A stretch of DNA of 12,687 nt, taken from assembly GCA_016201085.1 (NCBI GenBank), contig JACQDO010000261.1, positions 1 through 12,687 on the forward strand, in the 5' to 3' direction. Below, one piece after another: positions 1 to 6,825 of the stretch (its first letter is position 1; the number at the start of each line of letters is the position of its first letter). The DNA is from Hyphomicrobiales bacterium. Its GTDB lineage: Bacteria > Pseudomonadota > Alphaproteobacteria > Rhizobiales > Xanthobacteraceae. A program made the translations under genes and the position numbers. Below the pieces are notes generated by a model. That model made no database searches and was not told where the DNA came from. It worked only from the letters and a program-made list of their open reading frames with translations.

Positions 1-66
1 CTCACCCGCCCTCGCTCGGCTTCGCCTCCGCTCGGGCACCCTCTCCCACAAGGGGCGCGGGGGCAG
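1..66. repeat. Degenerate interspersed GC-rich repeat, cut by the window edge
   Basis: The stretch lies just past the 3' end of glyS. It contains CGCTCGG twice (13-19 and 29-35) and a small hairpin, CCC-ACAA-GGG (45-47 / 52-54), with imperfect C-rich and G-rich flanks (39-41 with 59-61). The wording (CTCACCC ... CCCTCTCCCACAAGGGG) resembles a short repeat I associate with Bradyrhizobium-type genomes; this is from memory, not a search. It begins about 25 bases after the glyS stop, so it could help end transcription of that operon. The left end lies outside the window. Confidence 0.4.
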
Positions 67-90
67 CGAGCAAGCGTCGCCGCCAGAACA

Positions 91-2397
91 CTACCCCTCA
101 ATCTTCGAGAAATCCGCCACCGTGCGGGTGGCCGCGCGGATTTCGTTGAGCAGCTTGAGGCGGTTTTCGCGCAAGCCCGCGTCGTCGACATTGACGGTGA
201 CCTTGTCGAAGAAGGCGTCGACCGTGGGGCGCAAGCTCGCCATCGCGCTCATGGCGCCGGCGAAGTCCTCCTTGGCGACCGCGGCGGAGGCTTCTTTCTT
301 CGCGATAGTGATGGCCTCGGCCAACGCTTTCTCTTCCCGATCGGCCAGCCGCTTGGCATCGGGCGCGCCTGAATAGCTCTTGCCGTCCTTCTTCTCCTCG
401 ATGCGCAGGATGTTGGAGGCGCGCTTGACGCCGGCCAGTAGGTTCTTGCCGTCGTCGGTTTCGAGGAATTTCGCCAAGGCCTCGACCCGGCGCACGATCA
501 TCAGCAGATCGTCCTGGCCTTCAAGCGAGAACACCGCGTCGACCAGATCGTGACGCGCGCCCTGCTCGCGCAACTGCACCTTCAGCCGGTCGGCGAAGAA
601 GACGAGCAAATCGTGCGACTGCCTTAAATGGGAATGCGCCTGCACCAGCACCGGCCCGGTCACCCGCTGGCTCTTCTGCGACACCAGAACTTCAAGCTTC
701 ATCGCCAATTCGATATCGGTCGCGCTCAACTCCACGATCTGCTCTTGCAGCGGGTGCAGCGCGTGGATCGCCTCGGCCAGCGCCTCGTCGCGGCGAACCG
801 CGCCGAAGTGATGCCAGAGCTGCAAACGTAGCGGCAGCCGCAATTGGTTCTCGATGACGATGCGGATTACGCCCAAGGCGGCGCGGCGCAGAGCATAAGG
901 GTCCTTCGAGCCGGTCGGCTTCTCGTCGATCGCCCAGAACCCGACCAGCGTGTCGAGCTTGTCGGCAAGCGCCACGGCAATCGACACCGGATCGCCCGGC
1001 ACCAGGTCGTCCGGCCCTTTCGGCTTGTAGTGGTCTTCGCAGGCGTGCGCGACCGCCTCGTCCTCGCCCTGCGCCTCGGCGTAGTATTTCCCCATGAGGC
1101 CTTGCAGCTCGGGGAATTCACCGACCACCTCGGTGAGCAGATCGGCCTTGCACAGCAGCGCGGCGCGTTCGGCTTTCTCGGCATCGGCGCCAACCAGCGG
1201 CGCCAATTGGCCGGCGAGCGCCACGATGCGGGCGATGCGCTCGGCCTGCGTACCGAGTTTCTCGTGAAACACGATGCCGCCGAATTTCGGCAGCCGGTCT
1301 TCCAGCCGCGTCTTCAGATCGGTGTCGTAGAAAAACTTGGCGTCGCTCAATCGCGCACGGATGACGCGCTCGTTGCCGGCGACGATCGCCTTGCCGTGGT
1401 CGCTCGCCTCGATATTGGCGACCATGATGAATTTGTTGGTGAGCTTGGCGCTCTGCGGATCGCGCAGCACGAAGCATTTCTGGTTGTTGCGGATGGTGGC
1501 GCGGATCACCTCGGGGGGAATCGCGAGATAGGCCGCATCGAACGAGCCCATCAGCACCACCGGCCATTCCACCAAGCCGGCGACTTCGGCCTGCAGGCCG
1601 GCGTCTTCCACCAGCTCGAAGCCTTGCGCAAACGCCAGATTCTTGGCGTCGGCGTGGATCGTGTCGGCGCGGCGCGCGGCATCGAGCACCACCTTGGCCT
1701 TCTCCAGGCTGGCGACATAATCGTCGAAACGGCGCACTTTGATAGCGCCCGGCGCCATGAAGCGATGGCCGCACGTTTCGTTGCCGGATTTGATGTTGCC
1801 AACCTCAAACTGCACAATTTCGGGCTCTTCGGTCTCTGGACCGAAGGTCGCAACAATTGAATGCAGCGGCCGTACCCAGCGGATCCAATCGTGCGCGATA
1901 AGCGGCTGTCCCGCCTCGCTAATTAATTGATCGCCACTTTGCGTCGTAAGTCCCACTATCTTTGGCGCACCCCAACGCATCGACTTCGGCCACGGGAAGC
2001 CGCGCACCACTTCGGGGATCATGTCGCCGATCACCTCGAGCGCGGTCCGGCCCGCCTTCTCGATCACCGCCACGTAGAAGTCGCCCTTCTTGTCGGGCTG
2101 TACCTTGGCTTCGCTGATCGATTTCAGGCCGGCGGCCTTGAGAAAACCCGCAATGGCATTCTCGGGCGCGCCGACGCGCGGGCCCTTCTTCTCTTCCTTG
2201 ATATCGGGTTGCCGCGCCAGCACGCCGTGCACCGACAGCGCCAGCCGGCGTGGTGTGGCGAAGGCCTTGGCGCCCTCGTAGGTGAGGCCCGCCGCCACCA
2301 GCCGGTCGGTGATGAGCTTGCGCAAATCCTCGGCGGCGCGCGCCTGCATGCGTGCGGGGATTTCTTCGGACAGGAATTCGAGCAGGAGGTCGGGCAT
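91..2397 (-). CDS. glyS: Glycyl-tRNA synthetase beta subunit
   Basis: This is the beta chain of the alpha2-beta2 glycyl-tRNA synthetase. It binds tRNA(Gly) and supports aminoacylation by the alpha chain in the cytoplasm. The 768-aa protein has the expected N-terminus ([12 protein letters not shown]), the [10 protein letters not shown] block near 134-143, [11 protein letters not shown] at 350-360, an HD-domain-like [12 protein letters not shown] at 377-388, [15 protein letters not shown] at 426-440, and the hallmark [15 protein letters not shown] at 495-509. A helical anticodon-binding region follows. It is longer than E. coli GlyS (about 690 aa). Part of the excess is a roughly 20-residue loop between MRWG (140-143) and WVRPLHSI (174-181). 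The ATG lies 3 bases after the stop of the hydrolase gene and has no clear Shine-Dalgarno, so translation is probably coupled. The TAG stop is at 91-93. Confidence 0.97.
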   Translation of the reverse strand: MPDLLLEFLSEEIPARMQARAAEDLRKLITDRLVAAGLTYEGAKAFATPRRLALSVHGVLARQPDIKEEKKGPRVGAPENAIAGFLKAAGLKSISEAKVQPDKKGDFYVAVIEKAGRTALEVIGDMIPEVVRGFPWPKSMRWGAPKIVGLTTQSGDQLISEAGQPLIAHDWIRWVRPLHSIVATFGPETEEPEIVQFEVGNIKSGNETCGHRFMAPGAIKVRRFDDYVASLEKAKVVLDAARRADTIHADAKNLAFAQGFELVEDAGLQAEVAGLVEWPVVLMGSFDAAYLAIPPEVIRATIRNNQKCFVLRDPQSAKLTNKFIMVANIEASDHGKAIVAGNERVIRARLSDAKFFYDTDLKTRLEDRLPKFGGIVFHEKLGTQAERIARIVALAGQLAPLVGADAEKAERAALLCKADLLTEVVGEFPELQGLMGKYYAEAQGEDEAVAHACEDHYKPKGPDDLVPGDPVSIAVALADKLDTLVGFWAIDEKPTGSKDPYALRRAALGVIRIVIENQLRLPLRLQLWHHFGAVRRDEALAEAIHALHPLQEQIVELSATDIELAMKLEVLVSQKSQRVTGPVLVQAHSHLRQSHDLLVFFADRLKVQLREQGARHDLVDAVFSLEGQDDLLMIVRRVEALAKFLETDDGKNLLAGVKRASNILRIEEKKDGKSYSGAPDAKRLADREEKALAEAITIAKKEASAAVAKEDFAGAMSAMASLRPTVDAFFDKVTVNVDDAGLRENRLKLLNEIRAATRTVADFSKIEG

Positions 2398-2400
2398 GGA

Positions 2401-3000
2401 TCAGGCTTTGATGTCGGCGGTGCGCGCGATGGTGGCGAAGCGGTCGGCCAGTTCCGCCAGCGCGGTGCGATGCAGTTGCGCGGCCGGGATATCCGCTCCG
2501 CCGAGCGGATCGGGCAGCGCACGCGTCGCCGCCGCGTCGGATACCACGGTGGTACTGTAACCGTGATCGAGCGCGGAACGCGCGGTCGCGCTCACGCACA
2601 TATGCGTCATGAATCCGGCAAGCACCAGCGACTTGCGCCCGGTCGCCTGCAAGGCGGCGTGCAGATCGGTCTTGCTGAAGGAATTCGGCAGCGGCTTTTC
2701 GATTACCGTCTCGCCGCTCGCGGCCGCGGCCGGCGGCGCGATCCTGAAAGCGTCGCCGGCGGGATCGAACAGGCCGCCCGTGCGGCCGCGCTGGACAATG
2801 TGGATGATGGGCGCGCCAGCCGCGCGCGCGGCCTTCAGCAGGCTCGCGATATTGGCGAGCGCCGCCGCGACGCCGTCGAGCGGCAGCTTGCCGGAAACAT
2901 ATTCGTTCTGCGCGTCGATGATGACGAGCGCCGCCTCCGAAAGCTTCGCGGGCACAGGATTCGCGCCCGCCATCTGCAATAAAGTCTTTGCCGCGCTCAT
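2401..3000 (-). CDS. Isochorismatase-like cysteine hydrolase
   Basis: This 199-aa protein belongs to the isochorismatase-like (cysteine hydrolase) superfamily, whose members hydrolyse amides such as nicotinamide or ureido compounds, or isochorismate. The family triad is visible: Asp29 in [10 protein letters not shown], Lys102 in IEKPLPNSF and Cys135 in [11 protein letters not shown]. The length is normal for the family. The substrate cannot be read from sequence. The frame runs open upstream to 3144 inside glyQ, but the ATG at 3000 gives the usual N-terminus and overlaps the glyQ TGA in the tetranucleotide ATGA (2997-3000), typical of translational coupling. Three bases separate its stop from the glyS ATG. 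Sitting between the two subunit genes of glycyl-tRNA synthetase, it should be made together with them, although no known step of glycylation needs such an enzyme. Confidence 0.9.
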   Translation of the reverse strand: MSAAKTLLQMAGANPVPAKLSEAALVIIDAQNEYVSGKLPLDGVAAALANIASLLKAARAAGAPIIHIVQRGRTGGLFDPAGDAFRIAPPAAAASGETVIEKPLPNSFSKTDLHAALQATGRKSLVLAGFMTHMCVSATARSALDHGYSTTVVSDAAATRALPDPLGGADIPAAQLHRTALAELADRFATIARTADIKA

Positions 3001-3953
3001 GCCCCACCGCCCTCGGTCGCGAGCCATGCCGCGCCGCAGGCCTTGGCCAGTTCGCGCACGCGCAAAATATAGCCTTGCCGTTCGGTCACCGAGATCACGC
3101 CGCGCGCATCGAGCAGATTGAACACGTGCGAGGCCTTGATGCACTGGTCGTAGGCCGGCAGCGCCATCAGGTGGCGCTTGTGCTCATCGTCGGCCCAGCC
3201 GGCGTCGAGATATTTCTTGCAGGCCGCCTCCGCCATCTTGAACTGCTCGAACAGCATGGCGGTGTCGGCGTGTTCGAAATTGTGCCGGGAGTATTCCCGC
3301 TCGGCTTGCAGGAACACGTCGCCGTAGGTCACCTTCTTGTCGTCGTCGCGGCCGTTGAAATTCAGGTCGTAGACGCGCTCGACGCCCTGCACATACATGG
3401 CCAGCCGCTCGAGCCCGTAAGTGAGCTCGCCGGCGACCGGCGCGCATTCGAAACCGGCGACCTGCTGGAAATAGGTGAACTGCGACACTTCCATGCCGTC
3501 GCACCAGCACTCCCAGCCCAGCCCCCAGGCGCCCAATGTCGGGCTTTCCCAATCGTCCTCGACGAAGCGCACGTCGTGTACGTTCGCATCGATGCCGATG
3601 GCCTTGAGCGAATTGAGATAGAGCTGCTGGATATCGGACGGCGACGGCTTCAGGATTACCTGGAATTGGTAATAGTGCTGCAGCCGGTTGGGGTTCTCGC
3701 CATAGCGGCCGTCCTTCGGCCGGCGCGAGGGCTGCACGTAAGCGGCGTTCCAAGGCTTCGGCCCGAGCGCGCGCAGCGTGGTGGCCGGATGGAAGGTGCC
3801 GGCGCCGACCTCCATGTCATAGGGCTGCAGGATGACGCAGCCTTGGGCCGCCCAATATTGTTGCAGTGCAAGAATGAGCCCCTGGAATGACCGCGCCGGG
3901 TCCAGGTAGTCCTGACGCTGGCGTGGCGTGGCAAGAGGATTGGCTTCGGCCAT
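2997..3953 (-). CDS. glyQ: Glycyl-tRNA synthetase alpha subunit
   Basis: This is the catalytic alpha chain of bacterial tetrameric glycyl-tRNA synthetase, a class II synthetase that activates glycine with ATP and charges tRNA(Gly) with the beta chain. The 318-aa protein shows the very conserved block [44 protein letters not shown] near residues 22-65, then the motif-2 region around [34 protein letters not shown] (about 72-105). The length is close to the family's usual 290-320 aa. It is the first gene of glyQ - hydrolase - glyS, and its TGA overlaps the ATG of the hydrolase. The ATG at 3953 is chosen because [19 protein letters not shown] leads directly into the conserved core. Its Shine-Dalgarno is weak. 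Confidence 0.98.
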   Translation of the reverse strand: MAEANPLATPRQRQDYLDPARSFQGLILALQQYWAAQGCVILQPYDMEVGAGTFHPATTLRALGPKPWNAAYVQPSRRPKDGRYGENPNRLQHYYQFQVILKPSPSDIQQLYLNSLKAIGIDANVHDVRFVEDDWESPTLGAWGLGWECWCDGMEVSQFTYFQQVAGFECAPVAGELTYGLERLAMYVQGVERVYDLNFNGRDDDKKVTYGDVFLQAEREYSRHNFEHADTAMLFEQFKMAEAACKKYLDAGWADDEHKRHLMALPAYDQCIKASHVFNLLDARGVISVTERQGYILRVRELAKACGAAWLATEGGGA

Positions 3954-3991
3954 CGTCTAATTACTGATTTTTAAGCGTGAAAAGTGGCCGG

Positions 3992-4020
3992 ACCCTATCG
4001 GCGGCCCCGGAGGGGGTCAA
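3992..4020 (-). promoter_or_regulatory. Candidate sigma70-type promoter of the glyQ operon
   Basis: Read on the minus strand, TTGACC (4020-4015) is followed by 17 bases and then TAGGGT (3997-3992). The -35 box matches the consensus in 5 of 6 positions and the spacing is ideal, but the -10 box is weak (3 of 6). The glyQ ATG is about 39 bases beyond the -10 box, so the leader would be short. No better pair is visible between 3954 and 4119. The -35 box is part of an inverted repeat described separately. Confidence 0.4.
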
Positions 4021-4030
4021 GTCAGACCCC
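4013..4030. repeat. Perfect 6-bp inverted repeat over the glyQ -35 box
   Basis: The sequence GGGGTCAAGTCAGACCCC has arms GGGGTC (4013-4018) and GACCCC (4025-4030) around a 6-base centre. It covers the candidate -35 box of the glyQ promoter. It could be a repressor site, or a remnant of a GGGGTC...GACCCC REP-type repeat. No T-box leader features are seen, nor would they be expected outside Gram-positives. Confidence 0.5.
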
Positions 4031-4107
4031 GATAACCATCGAACTTTACGCGATCTTGAACCGAAACTGCTACGCCAGCGACCAATAAAAACAAAAGGGA
4101 TTGCCGC

Positions 4108-4114
4108 AAGGAGG
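4108..4114 (+). promoter_or_regulatory. Consensus Shine-Dalgarno of the 28-aa gene
   Basis: AAGGAGG is a full match to the anti-Shine-Dalgarno core and sits 5 bases before an ATG. It is the main reason to accept the 28-codon frame that follows. Confidence 0.65.
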
Positions 4115-4119
4115 CGAAC

Positions 4120-4206
4120 ATGCTGGCTTTTCAACTGATCGGATTGGCGTTTGTGACCCTGTTCTTGGGCGCGATGGTGACGGGCAAGCAGAGCTTCGGC
4201 CGCTAA
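4120..4206 (+). CDS. 28-aa single-pass membrane microprotein
   Basis: A small reading frame runs from ATG at 4120 to TAA at 4204-4206. It is preceded by a perfect Shine-Dalgarno, AAGGAGG (4108-4114), five bases before the ATG, the best in this window. The 28-residue product, MLAFQLIGLAFVTLFLGAMV followed by TGKQSFGR, is almost entirely one hydrophobic helix (about 3-20) with a short basic tail, as expected for a membrane microprotein. It lies between the divergent glyQ operon and the convergent 67-aa membrane protein gene. I do not recognise the family and assign no function. Ribosome-site quality and the shape of the product argue that it is real; its size argues for caution. Confidence 0.6.
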   Translation: MLAFQLIGLAFVTLFLGAMVTGKQSFGR

Positions 4207-4243
4207 ACCCACTGCCGGTTCAAGTCTTACAAATCCTGACAGC

Positions 4244-4447
4244 CTAAGGCCGATATTCGCCGGTGCGCGGATCGCGCCGCAAAGTCGGGCGAATTTCCTG
4301 ATCCGCAATCGGCACCCGCACGCGCTTGGCGTTATCGAGTTCTTCGTTGATGCGGCGCGCTTCCTTGACCACCCAATGCACGACCATGGCGCCGCCCAGC
4401 GCGACGAACGACCATTTCACCAGCGGCGACAGCAGAATGGGTGGCAT
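4244..4447 (-). CDS. 67-aa single-pass membrane protein, hypothetical
   Basis: This 67-aa protein has one hydrophobic helix (about 8-27, including VKWSFVALGGAMVVHWVV) followed by a charged tail (KEARRINEELDNAKRVRVP) that ends in RRDPRTGEYRP. It looks like a small inner-membrane protein with a cytoplasmic C-terminal domain. I do not recognise a named family. The ATG at 4447 is supported by GGAGG at 4457-4453, five bases upstream. It runs convergent to the 28-aa gene (37 bases between the stops) and divergent from the Bug-type binding protein (180 bases between the starts). The longer overlapping frame at 3961-4308 has no such signals and is not preferred. Confidence 0.75.
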   Translation of the reverse strand: MPPILLSPLVKWSFVALGGAMVVHWVVKEARRINEELDNAKRVRVPIADQEIRPTLRRDPRTGEYRP

Positions 4448-4584
4448 CGGAGCCTCCAGTCAGGTTCAGCCGATATAAGCTCGCCCTCGAACAAGGCATT
4501 TTCGGGGCTATGATCGGCTGCCCGCTCGCTCACCGATGAATTATGCTGGCCGGCGGGGGTTCTATGAGAGGCAAACCCTGACCA

Positions 4585-4603
4585 GGCCGTCAGCAGAACG
4601 GCC
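4585..4603 (+). promoter_or_regulatory. Hairpin in the leader of the binding-protein gene
   Basis: GGCCGT (4585-4590) and ACGGCC (4598-4603) form a perfect 6-bp stem with a 7-base loop. It ends 12 bases before the GGGAGGA Shine-Dalgarno (4616-4622) of the downstream gene. It could be an mRNA leader hairpin or a protein-binding inverted repeat. There is no U-tract, so it is not a simple terminator. Confidence 0.3.
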
Positions 4604-4627
4604 AGTCCGCCAGGCGGGAGGAAATCA

Positions 4628-5611
4628 ATGACGTTGGTAGGCAATTCGAAATGGGCTTTCGCTGCACTGGCGGTCGCGGCGCTGACATGGCTGGCGCCGG
4701 TGCAGCGCGCCGAAGCGCAATCTTGGCCGAACCGGCCGGTGCGTTTCATCATCACGCTCGGCCCCGGCAGCGGCGTCGATCTCGGCGCACGGTTGTTCGC
4801 CGACAAGCTGTCGGCCAAATGGGGCCAGCCGGTGGTGGTGGAAAATCGCCCGGGCGGCGACGGCATGGTCGCCATTACCAGCTTCCTCGGCGCGCATGAC
4901 GATCACACGCTGCTGGTGGCGCCGGTCGCCTCGTTCACCGCGCATCCTTATTTCCACGACAAGCTGCCTTACGACCCGAACGAGATGATCCCGGTCGCGC
5001 GCATCTCCAAGACCGTGCTCGCGGTCAGCGTGCCGGCCTCGCTTGGCGTCAATTCGATGAAGGAGCTGGAGGCGCTGGCGCGCGCCAAGCCCGGCCAGTT
5101 GAACTGGACCACCGCCACCGGCTTCACCGATTTCGTGTTCGCCGGCTTCCTGCACACGGTCGGGCTGAAGATGGCGAAGGTGCCTTATAAGAATCCCGCC
5201 GGCGCCGCCAGCGATCTCGTCGCCGGCACGATTCAGGTCTACATGCCGGCCTATGCCATCGTGCGTCCGCAAGTGGAAGCCGGAAAGGTGAAGGCGCTGG
5301 CCGTCACCAACCACGAGCGCGTCCCGATGCTGCCCGAGGTACCCACCGTGCAGGAAGCCGGCTACCCCTCGCTCAATTTCGACGGGCTGGTCGGGCTGTT
5401 CTCGACCCGCGAATTGTCCGAGGACGCGCGCGGCAAGATCGCCGCCGATATCGCGGCTGTCGCCGGCGATCCCGACATCGTGAAAAAGATGAACGCGACG
5501 GCGCAGATCGTTGCCCCCGGTAACGGCAAGGAATTTGCCGAGTCGATCGCGCAGCAAAAGGCGCAGGTGGCGGCGGTGGCCAAGCTGTTCGGCAACAAGC
5601 CGGTGCAGTGA
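4628..5611 (+). CDS. Bug-family (TctC-like) periplasmic solute-binding protein
   Basis: This 327-aa extracytoplasmic binding protein belongs to the tripartite tricarboxylate transporter (TTT) family, also called Bug. Such proteins bind carboxylates or other small organic compounds in the periplasm. Residues 1-30 form a clear Sec signal (hydrophobic AFAALAVAALTWLA, cleavage likely after AEA at 28-30). The mature part opens with the family pattern WPNRPVRFIITLGPGSGVDLGAR, then GQPVVVENRPGGDGM (66-80). The strong Shine-Dalgarno GGGAGGA lies 5 bases before the ATG. No TctA or TctB membrane subunit is nearby, so it is an orphan, as most Bug proteins are. The ligand cannot be inferred. An interspersed palindrome follows 8 bases after the stop. 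Confidence 0.93.
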   Translation: MTLVGNSKWAFAALAVAALTWLAPVQRAEAQSWPNRPVRFIITLGPGSGVDLGARLFADKLSAKWGQPVVVENRPGGDGMVAITSFLGAHDDHTLLVAPVASFTAHPYFHDKLPYDPNEMIPVARISKTVLAVSVPASLGVNSMKELEALARAKPGQLNWTTATGFTDFVFAGFLHTVGLKMAKVPYKNPAGAASDLVAGTIQVYMPAYAIVRPQVEAGKVKALAVTNHERVPMLPEVPTVQEAGYPSLNFDGLVGLFSTRELSEDARGKIAADIAAVAGDPDIVKKMNATAQIVAPGNGKEFAESIAQQKAQVAAVAKLFGNKPVQ

Positions 5612-5619
5612 TTTTTCAC

Positions 5620-5728
5620 GTCATTCCGGACGCCGCGTAAGCGGAGATCCGGAATCCAGAAACGTGCACAGAATATGCATCTGGATTCCTGGTTCGCGGG
5701 CCAACTAAAGCCCGCGCCCCGGAATGAC
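5620..5728. repeat. Branched palindromic interspersed element (REP/MITE-like)
   Basis: A 109-base element sits between two convergent genes. The outer arms are perfect 10-bp inverted repeats, GTCATTCCGG (5620-5629) and CCGGAATGAC (5719-5728). Inside are three further hairpins: CCGC-GTAA-GCGG (5633-5644); GGAATCCAGA (5651-5660) with TCTGGATTCC (5680-5689); and CGCGGGC (5695-5701) with GCCCGCG (5710-5716). Folded, this is a cloverleaf-like shape with a closing stem and three arms. The wording GTCATTCCGG...GGAATCCAGA...CCGGAATGAC resembles a repeat I recall as common in Bradyrhizobium-type genomes. It may also act as a two-way transcription barrier. Confidence 0.8.
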
Positions 5729-5733
5729 CAATG

Positions 5734-6627
5734 CTAAAACCCGTACCGCCCCCAGATGGCGCGCGCTTCCAGCGTCGACAGCGCTTCGTCGGTCAGGCCC
5801 GGGCGATCGAGTAACGCGTTGAGCGTTACACCCGGCTGCTTGCGACCGAGCAAGCCGCGCTCGGCCGAAATCAGCGGCGTGCGCACCTTCTCGCCGTAAC
5901 GCGCGCGCAGCGTTGTGCGCAGATCGCCGAGCGCATCGGCGAGGCCAAGCTCGATGGCTTTCGGCGCGGTCCAGAATTCGCCGGAGAACAGCAGCTTGTC
6001 GGCGCCCTTGAGCCGGTCGCCGCGCCGCTCCCTCACCAGCGCGATGAACTGCTCGTGGATATCCTTCTGGATCGCCTTGTAGCGTTTCACGTCTTCGGGT
6101 TTTTCCGGCAGGAACGGATCGAGCATCGCCTTGCGCTCGCCCGAGGTGTAGAGCCGGCGCTCGATGCCGAGCTTATCCATCAGCTTGGGGAAACCGAACG
6201 AACCGCCGACCACGCCGATCGAGCCGACCAGCGAATAGGGATCGCAAATAATCTCGTCGGCGGCGCAGGCCAGCATGTAGCCGCCGGAAGCGCCGACATC
6301 TTCGATGAAGGCGAGCACCGGGATTTTCTTCTCCGCCGCCAGATCGCGGATGCGGCGGTGGATCAGATGCGACTGCGCCGGCGAGCCGCCGGGCGAATTG
6401 ACGATCAGCGCCACCGCGCGCGCGTTACGCACGCCGAAGGCGCGTTCGAGCGAGCGCGCCAACGTCGACAGCATCAGCCCCGGCCGCAACGGCGTGCTGA
6501 CGCCGATGACGCCGGTCAGCCGCACCACCGGCACCACCGGGATATCGGTGCGCAAGCGCGCCGGCAGCAGCCAGAGCAGGCGGTCGGCGAGGCGGCGAAA
6601 CGTCGAGGGTTGTGTGGCGTGCGGCAT
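5734..6627 (-). CDS. S49 family serine peptidase (SppA/SohB-like)
   Basis: This 297-aa protein belongs to peptidase family S49, which degrades cleaved signal peptides and membrane-protein fragments with a Ser-Lys dyad. The nucleophile is Ser114 in DVGASGGYMLACAADEI and the general base is Lys166 in YTSGERKAMLDPF. Their 52-residue spacing equals that of Bacillus SppA (Ser147/Lys199). IVNSPGGSP (75-83) and SLVGSIGVVGG (132-142) are further family blocks. It is the short, single-domain form. There is no clear N-terminal membrane anchor, only a short hydrophobic patch (LLWLLPARL) near 17-25, so it may be cytoplasmic or membrane-associated. The ATG at 6627 has no good Shine-Dalgarno. The stop is close to the branched repeat. 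Confidence 0.93.
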   Translation of the reverse strand: MPHATQPSTFRRLADRLLWLLPARLRTDIPVVPVVRLTGVIGVSTPLRPGLMLSTLARSLERAFGVRNARAVALIVNSPGGSPAQSHLIHRRIRDLAAEKKIPVLAFIEDVGASGGYMLACAADEIICDPYSLVGSIGVVGGSFGFPKLMDKLGIERRLYTSGERKAMLDPFLPEKPEDVKRYKAIQKDIHEQFIALVRERRGDRLKGADKLLFSGEFWTAPKAIELGLADALGDLRTTLRARYGEKVRTPLISAERGLLGRKQPGVTLNALLDRPGLTDEALSTLEARAIWGRYGF

Positions 6628-6690
6628 ACGCGCCAGTTAGCAAGCCAGCGAAAGCGAAGTCAAAGGTATAGCGCGGCGGCGCTCGCGATC

Positions 6691-6718
6691 ATGTGATCCG
6701 GCGACGGCGAAATGTGAT
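6691..6718 (+). promoter_or_regulatory. Paired ATGTGAT direct repeats, possible activator site
   Basis: ATGTGAT occurs at 6691-6697 and again at 6712-6718, exactly 21 bases apart (two helical turns). The first copy is part of the palindrome GATCA-TG-TGATC (6687-6698). The pair lies about 70-100 bases before the predicted sigma54 start site, the usual place for enhancer-binding protein sites. It does not match the NifA or NtrC consensus. The functional role is inference. Confidence 0.3.
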
Positions 6719-6762
6719 GCGGAATTAATCGCAAGTTCTTCAGTTTGCCCATTTTCTAACGT

Positions 6763-6778
6763 TGGCATGTGCATTGCA
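6763..6778 (+). promoter_or_regulatory. Sigma54 (RpoN) -24/-12 promoter
   Basis: The sequence TTGGCATGTGCATTGCA (6762-6778) fits the RpoN consensus YTGGCAYG-N4-TTGCW at every fixed position. The GG (6764-6765) and GC (6776-6777) are 10 bases apart, as required. Transcription would start near 6789, giving a leader of about 37 bases before the 48-aa gene at 6826, with that gene's Shine-Dalgarno at 6813-6819. The alternative in-frame ATG at 6769 would fall inside the promoter, which supports the downstream start. Confidence 0.7.
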
Positions 6779-6825
6779 AAGCTGACGGTAGCCACAACGA
6801 GGTGGCGTTCAATAAGAGGCCCGCC

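Noticed and set aside
844..1860. Long plus-strand open frame (338 codons) across glyS
   Set aside because: It is antisense to a certain gene, has His/Arg/Gln-rich composition with no motif, and is the usual by-product of GC-rich third-position bias.
1927..2982. Long plus-strand open frame (351 codons) opposite glyS and the hydrolase
   Set aside because: It spans two real genes on the other strand, has no domain or signal, and has Arg/Gly-rich shadow composition.
3001..3144. 48-residue N-terminal extension of the cysteine hydrolase
   Set aside because: It is wholly within glyQ in another frame, Arg-rich and unlike the family; the ATGA overlap start gives the normal length.
2988..3890. 300-codon plus-strand frame opposite glyQ
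   Set aside because: glyQ is unmistakable on the minus strand; this frame has no recognisable motif.
3961..4308. 115-codon minus-strand frame overlapping the 67-aa gene
   Set aside because: It has no Shine-Dalgarno, runs through the inverted repeat and promoter region of glyQ, and has no recognisable domain; the 67-aa frame has a GGAGG and a membrane helix.
4625..5557. 310-codon minus-strand frame opposite the Bug protein
   Set aside because: The plus-strand gene has a signal peptide, family motifs and a strong Shine-Dalgarno; the opposite frame has none.
6769..6825. Upstream ATG extension of the 48-aa protein (MHCKADGSHNEVAFNKRPA)
   Set aside because: The ATG lies inside the sigma54 promoter, before the predicted transcription start, and has no Shine-Dalgarno.
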